Source: Azotobacter paspali
GTDB lineage: Bacteria; Pseudomonadota; Gammaproteobacteria; Pseudomonadales; Pseudomonadaceae
Assembly (NCBI RefSeq): GCF_042434745.1
Contig: NZ_JBHLSS010000067.1
Length of the DNA: 48,624 nt
Direction: 5' to 3' (one strand)
A model generated the notes under the pieces. That model ran no database searches. It saw only the letters and a list, made by a program, of their open reading frames with translations, and was not told where the DNA came from. Positions 44,675 to 48,624 of the stretch are shown piece by piece (positions within the stretch are counted from its first letter, which is position 1; every line of letters begins with the position of its first letter). A program made the translations under genes and the position numbers.

Positions 44675-45200
44675 TCGGCCCGCGAACGTCAAGAGAAATG
44701 TGTCGTGAAATAAGTCCATGAACGACTCATGGATATTGAAACTTGTACTGTTTCGACCATTTTTTTACAACGCATTATTGGTCGCGGGTGCTTTTCATAC
44801 AAAGCCGGAGCCGAACTTCCGTTATCGATTCCAAGGCTGCCGAAGCGTGTGGCGGAAATTTCCGGGCAATGGCGGCCGTGGCCGATTCCGCCGGGTGTAT
44901 CGCGAAATGGCGGGTCCATCGCTGGCCGCTGGCCAGGAATCACGGTCCTTGCGCCGATTCGCTCTATACCGGGCGCTACCGCCTGGTTGCCCTCTCGTGG
45001 CCCGGTACGCAGCCGCTCGCCTCGAGCCGAATGAAGAAAGGGGCGGGTTTTCGTCGGAAAAGTTTCTTTCGATATTGATTTGGCGCAAATCCTGCTTTTA
45101 TGGAAGGTCCCGTTTTTTCGATGGACCGCTTTTCGCGCCCATGCGCGACCCGCACAAGGTTGGACAGCCGTAATTAACTTTTCGCTGGGAGAATGAGTTG
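44675..45200. other. 526-base region between mdcB remnant and the permease
   Basis: No gene or known RNA is recognised. Short open frames on both strands are unconvincing. The stretch may be the deletion scar of the mdc operon plus the promoter of the permease gene. The permease's ribosome-binding site (GGGAG, 45187-45191) is at its end. Confidence 0.5.
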
Positions 45201-46607
45201 ATGAGGTCGATTCTGCGTCGGCTGCCGTATTTGCTGGCCCTATTATCGCCCGGACTTTCGTTCGCGGCGGAAGTCGATGGCGCCAGCCTGAGCCCCGCCT
45301 GGGGTATTCCCTTTGTGGGAATTCTGTTGTCGATCGCCCTGTTTCCATTGTTCGCAGCCCATGTCTGGCATCATCACTTCGGCAAGATCACCGCGCTCTG
45401 GACATTGCTATTTTTAGTGCCGTTCGCCTTCGCCTTCGGCCTGCACGGCACTTTCGCGGTAATTGTGCATGCGCTGTTCGCCGAATACCTGCCGTTCATC
45501 GTCCTGCTGTTCTCGCTCTACACCATCTCCGGCGGCATCTTGGTCTGGGGCAACCTGCACGGCTCGCCACGCCTGAATACTACGCTGCTGGCCATCGGTG
45601 TGGCTTTGGCCTCAGTGATGGGCACCACCGGGGCGGCGATGTTGATGATCCGTCCGTTGCTGCGCGCCAACGACAACCGCAAGCACCGCGTGCATGTGGT
45701 GGTGTTCTTCATCTTCCTGGTGGCCAATATCGGCGGCGGGCTGACGCCTTTGGGCGATCCGCCTCTGTTCCTCGGTTTCCTCAAGGGGGTCGGCTTCTTC
45801 TGGACGGTCGAGCACATGTTGCTGCCGGTGCTGTTGTCGAGTGCGGCGCTGCTGACCGTCTTCTATTTCATCGACCGTTATTTCTATGCTCGGGAAGACG
45901 AACTGCTGCCGCGCGATCCGTCGCCGGATTCGCCGCTCAGGCTCTATGGCTCGGTCAACTTCCTGCTGCTCGGCGGGGTGATCGGCGCCGTGCTGCTGTC
46001 AGGAATCTGGAAGCCGGGGGTCGCCTTCACGGTGATGGGCACGCCGATCGAGTTGCAGAACCTGATGCGCGATCTGCTAATGCTCGGCTTGGCTCTGGTA
46101 TCCCTGAAGGTCACGCCGAAGCAGGTGCGCGCCGGTAACGATTTCGACTGGGGGCCGATCCAGGAGGTGGCCAAGCTGTTCGCCGGGATCTTCCTGACCA
46201 TAGTGCCGGTACTCGCCATCCTGCGCGCCGGCAGCGAAGGCCACCTGGCCGGCCTGGTGGCGGCGGTGACTCGGGCGGACGGTACGCCGATCGACGGTAT
46301 GTATTTCTGGATGTCCGGCCTGTTGTCGGGATTTCTCGACAACGCGCCGACCTACCTGGTGTTCTTCAACCTGGCCTCGGGCGATGCGCAGACGATGATG
46401 AACGAGCTGCCGCGAACCCTGGTAGCGGTGTCCATGGGCTCGGTATTCATGGGCGCGCTGAGCTACATCGGCAACGCGCCGAACTTCATGGTCAAGGCCA
46501 TCGCCGACCAGCGCGGTGTGCCGATGCCGAGCTTCTTCGGCTACATGGGCTGGTCGTGCGCCATCCTGCTGCCCTGGTTCGTGCTGTTGACGCTGTTCTT
46601 TTTCTGA
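45201..46607 (+). CDS. CitMHS/NhaD-like sodium-coupled permease
   Basis: The 468-residue membrane protein has a signal-like first helix ending in AAEV and about 11 further helices. Conserved blocks are HVWHHHFGKITALW, MGTTGAAMLMIRPLLRAN, FFIFLVANIGGGLTPLGDPPLFLGFL and the C-terminal SGFLDNAPTYLVFFNLASGD, as in CitMHS_2/Na+:H+ antiporter-type (ion transporter superfamily) proteins. It is intact and lies exactly between the mdcA/mdcB and mdcR remnants, so it may once have served malonate uptake or be a general Na+/H+ antiporter. ATG at 45201; TTG one codon earlier is possible. Confidence 0.85.
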   Translation: MRSILRRLPYLLALLSPGLSFAAEVDGASLSPAWGIPFVGILLSIALFPLFAAHVWHHHFGKITALWTLLFLVPFAFAFGLHGTFAVIVHALFAEYLPFIVLLFSLYTISGGILVWGNLHGSPRLNTTLLAIGVALASVMGTTGAAMLMIRPLLRANDNRKHRVHVVVFFIFLVANIGGGLTPLGDPPLFLGFLKGVGFFWTVEHMLLPVLLSSAALLTVFYFIDRYFYAREDELLPRDPSPDSPLRLYGSVNFLLLGGVIGAVLLSGIWKPGVAFTVMGTPIELQNLMRDLLMLGLALVSLKVTPKQVRAGNDFDWGPIQEVAKLFAGIFLTIVPVLAILRAGSEGHLAGLVAAVTRADGTPIDGMYFWMSGLLSGFLDNAPTYLVFFNLASGDAQTMMNELPRTLVAVSMGSVFMGALSYIGNAPNFMVKAIADQRGVPMPSFFGYMGWSCAILLPWFVLLTLFFF

Positions 46608-46629
46608 ACGTCCGCCTCGGCTACCGCAG

Positions 46630-46650
46630 GGCCCCACTTCGCGCGGGGCC
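46630..46650 (+). terminator. Terminator after the permease
   Basis: GGCCCC (46630-46635) pairs with GGGGCC (46645-46650), followed by TTCGCGTTTT. It is 22 bases after the permease stop and lies at the convergent end with the LysR remnant. Confidence 0.6.
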
Positions 46651-46659
46651 TTCGCGTTT

Positions 46660-47295
46660 TCAGCCCGCGTGACGCTTGGCGTACATCCGGCACTCGGCGA
46701 GCAGGGCCAGCAGTTTGGGGTTGCGCTCGCGGCTTTTGAGGAGCACCACGCCGATCTGCTGCTGCAGGCGGTAATGCGTCTCGAGAGGGATCAACCGTAT
46801 GCGGTTCTCGTACACCGTTGCGATGCGCCCCGGCAGCAGGGCGTAAGCGACCCCCGGAGCTGACCATGCTGAGCAGGCTGAAGATGTCGTTGACCTGCTC
46901 GCTACCTTGGGCGCGAAGCCGGCCTGGCGGAACACGCGCAGGGCGTCCTGGTGGGTGGTCAAGCCCTGGGTCAGAGTGATGAAGGTGGCCTCGCGCAGTG
47001 CGGCCAGATTGACCTCGGCTTGGTCGGCGAGAAGCGAGTTGGCGGCCTCGCGGGTCGGGCGCACGGTGTCGAGCACGTCGGCGACCAACTTCTGCGTGCG
47101 TTCCTCCAGCACATGGGCGCTTTCCAGCGGCGTCAGCTCGCGTCCTTCGCGCTTGAACAGCGGGCAGCGCAGGGCGTTCTCCAGTGAGTGCAGGGCGCGG
47201 TGCACGCTGACCTTGCTGGTGTCCAGCTCGGCGGCGGCGCGCGACAGGTTGCCGCTGCGCATGAAGGCCAGGAAGATTTCCAATTTCTTAAACAT
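46660..47295 (-). pseudogene. mdcR: Malonate-locus LysR regulator remnant (mdcR-like)
   Basis: The 211-residue open frame is too short for a LysR protein (about 300). The DNA-binding domain (residues 1-60: FLAFMRSGNLSRAAAELDTSKVSV...) is intact, but about 90 residues of the effector domain are missing after residue 90. Residues near SRSTTSSACSAWSAP are out of frame: the DNA in the adjacent frame reads QVNDIFSLLSMVSSG, as in intact relatives, so a 1-base loss near 46899 and a 1-base gain in a C5 run (46851-46855) cancel out. GVAYALLPGR and the end CRMYAKRHA are preserved. MdcR identity is by memory of Pseudomonas malonate regulators and by its place in the locus. Confidence 0.75.
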
Positions 47296-47316
47296 CAGTT
47301 TTCTTAAACATCAGTT
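47285..47316. repeat. 16-bp tandem duplication spanning the mdcR-like start codon
   Basis: TTCTTAAACATCAGTT occurs twice in a row (47285-47300 and 47301-47316), perfectly. On the minus strand it duplicates ATGTTTAAGAA, so an upstream copy of the start codon (47311) heads a 7-codon frame MFKKTDV whose TAA overlaps the second start. The duplication is out of frame. Confidence 0.85.
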
Positions 47317-47547
47317 CTTCGTCGATCTGCATGGGTTGCCACCGTGAATGGGGGCCGCCTGCAGCGGCGTTTGCTCCGGTCTTCGCTGCGAGTCTGATGG
47401 ACGCTTCGTCCGCCGTGGCAAATCGCCGGTTGCCGAGCGTGCGGAACCTACCGCATTATCCTCATGTTCCTTGGGGCCTCCCAGTCGCCCGAGAGGGCTG
47501 TGGCGGCTTCGGCTTTCATCCACCTTCAATCGATAAAGGAGAGGGGC

Positions 47548-48015
47548 GTGAACGAGATTCAGCGTTTCCTTGCCCATGCTATCCAGTTGGAGAAGGAGTC
47601 GTCCCGCCGCTATGCCGAGCTGGCCGAAGCCATGATCGCCCTCGGCAATGCCGAGGTGGCGGATTTTTTCCAGCAGATGTCCCACTATTCCCGCTTGCAT
47701 CAGCGCGAGGCCATGGAGCGCGGCGGTTTCCACGATCTGCCGAAGCTGGCGGCCGACGAGTACGACTGGCCCGAGGGTTCCAGCCCGGAAGCCGCCTGGG
47801 GGCCGGTGGCCCCGGATATCGATGTCCTCGGTGCCATGGCGCTGGCCATGCACGGCGAGCAGCGCAGCCACGAGTACTACCAGAAGATCGCCGACGAAAC
47901 CGCCGACCCGGAGGTGAAGGCGATGGCCACGGAATTCGCCGACGAGGAGGCGGAGCACGTGGAGCAACTGGATGTCTGGCATGCCAACCTGTCCAAGCTG
48001 AGCGCTGTCGGCTGA
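47548..48015 (+). CDS. Ferritin-like/rubrerythrin-type diiron protein
   Basis: The 155-residue all-helical protein begins VNEIQRFLAHAIQLEKESSRRY (GTG start at 47548, AAAGGAGAG just upstream) and has two ExxH-type half sites: EKESSRRYAE with HYSRLHQREA, and HGEQRSHEYYQKIADE with FADEEAEHVEQL. This is the ferritin-family four-helix diiron pattern. It lacks a rubredoxin domain. A peroxide- or iron-linked role is inferred. Divergent from the mdcR remnant; a strong terminator follows. Confidence 0.82.
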   Translation: MNEIQRFLAHAIQLEKESSRRYAELAEAMIALGNAEVADFFQQMSHYSRLHQREAMERGGFHDLPKLAADEYDWPEGSSPEAAWGPVAPDIDVLGAMALAMHGEQRSHEYYQKIADETADPEVKAMATEFADEEAEHVEQLDVWHANLSKLSAVG

Positions 48016-48057
48016 TCCGCCAGGGTGGAGCCGCTTCGCGGCCCGCCGTCACTCTTG

Positions 48058-48092
48058 AAGGCCGGACGATGCGCGATGCGTCGTCCGGCCTT
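48058..48092 (+). terminator. Terminator after the ferritin-like gene
   Basis: AAGGCCGGACGA (48058-48069) pairs perfectly with TCGTCCGGCCTT (48081-48092), an 11-base loop. It lies 42 bases after the stop. Confidence 0.82.
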
Positions 48093-48287
48093 CGGCTTTC
48101 CAAACGTTCACAGTTTGTTCGCATTCCTGTCACATTGGGATAATGACCCGCTGCGAAGCGCCATGTCGCTCGTCATTCATTAGGAATGTAGAGTCCTCCT
48201 CTCCTTGCGCCTGGCCCCGTGCCAGGCGCAGGTTGCGCCGCAACAAGGGAAACAATCGATGACAAGCCCTCGACTGGCAGGATTTTC

Positions 48288-48440
48288 GTGAGCCTCATTC
48301 GTCGCTGTCTGCAATACCCTCTGTCCTCCCTCGCCGCGCTGATCGGCTTGCTACTCGCCGTTCCCTAGAGCCCGCGCTTGACCCTGGGCTGGTCCGACCC
48401 GCTCGGCTATCCGTCGGACCTGGGCATTGCCGGCCTGCTA
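48288..48440 (+). pseudogene. Gene interrupted by a TAG codon and by an IS630 element
   Basis: A GTG start (48288, preceded by AGGA) opens MSLIRRCLQYPLSSLAALIGLLLAVP, a hydrophobic N-terminal anchor, then TAG at 48366, and the same frame continues SPRLTLGWSDPLGYPSDLGIAGL until the insertion at 48440. The coherent sequence after TAG suggests it was one gene. Family not recognised. A possible promoter (TTGTTC, 18 bases, GATAAT at 48139-48144) is upstream. Confidence 0.55.
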
Positions 48441-48624
48441 GAGCATTTTTACCTTATCCCGATTCATATCCGGCTGCCTCGAAGTAGTGCCTGCAGTCCT
48501 GCGCCGAGAACTGCGCAATCGCCTTGCCAATGCTCTGCCACAGCTCCGGCACGATCCGCGCCGCCGCCTTTCGCAGCAGCGCCTTGGGCTTGGAGAATGC
48601 CCTTTCGATCGGGTTCAGGTCGGG
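48441..48624 (-). mobile_element. IS630-family insertion sequence, right end (runs off window)
   Basis: The minus strand encodes the C-terminal 56 residues of an IS630-type DDE transposase: PDLNPIERAFSKPKALLRKAA, then LWQSIGKAIAQFSAQDCRHYFEAAGYESG and TAA (48454-48456). PDLNPIE contains the third catalytic acidic residue, the Glu. The end GAGCATTTTTACC abuts a CTAG-type TA (48439-48440), the IS630 target. The rest lies beyond the window, so completeness is unknown. Confidence 0.9.

Overview
This 48.6 kb window of GC-rich chromosomal DNA comes from a gammaproteobacterium of the family Pseudomonadaceae, with Azotobacter or a Pseudomonas stutzeri-like organism the best guess. The assignment rests on gene content and style: the ureD-ureA-ureB-ureC order, folX/folM, FtnA without the haem ligand, selD-selU, DUF2788, DUF1244, HopJ-like and DUF4892 genes, and many decayed genes and small repeats. 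No rRNA, tRNA or CRISPR array was seen.

Layout. 1-3.6 kb: an exported beta-strand-rich protein, a DMT-type permease whose reading frame has no stop at the expected place, TerB, and a YbhN-like membrane protein. 3.9-7.2 kb: urease structural genes ureC, ureB, ureA and ureD on the minus strand (ureEFG are not here). 7.4-10.0 kb: a short element with terminal inverted repeats, then eutB and eutC for ethanolamine ammonia-lyase. 10.0-20.6 kb: housekeeping genes (RluE-type pseudouridine synthase, Lrp regulator, FieF-type metal efflux, HrpB and RhlE helicases, an SDR with a ruined active site, a flavoprotein, an HDAC-family amidohydrolase). 20.8-25.3 kb: metal and redox genes (FtnA, CueR-CopZ, a TetR regulator with a TtgR-like operator beside an MFS pump, PepSY protein plus cytochrome b561). 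25.4-34.0 kb: an intergenic cluster of DnaA-box-like 9-mers, a PhyH-type dioxygenase, a hydrolase, a DUF4892 protein, an AI-2E permease, a patatin, selD-selU and a glycosyltransferase. 34.0-35.0 kb: gene-poor stretch with a shattered TubC-like reading frame. 35.0-38.7 kb: a tightly overlapping paoABC-type molybdenum aldehyde oxidoreductase operon. 38.8-43.5 kb: CysZ, a tri-haem peroxidase, HopJ-like/DUF1244, folX and folM. 43.7-47.3 kb: the collapsed remains of a malonate decarboxylase (mdc) locus around an intact CitMHS/NhaD-like permease. 47.5-48.6 kb: a ferritin-like protein, then a gene broken by a nonsense codon and an IS630-family insertion that runs off the end.

How the genes work together. 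Urease and ethanolamine ammonia-lyase both release ammonia from small organic amines, so 3.9-10 kb reads as a nitrogen-scavenging block, although the two are on opposite strands. FtnA, CueR/CopZ, FieF and the PepSY/b561 pair handle iron and copper. The strongest unusual signals are the mdc locus caught in decay (start site retained, internal deletions, nonsense codon, compensating frameshifts, duplicated start codon in the regulator), the TtgR-type operator placed by a Bcr-type pump, and three exact TTWTNCACA sites in one intergenic region with no dnaA. I see no clearly new multi-gene system; the best leads are regulatory sites and decay scars.
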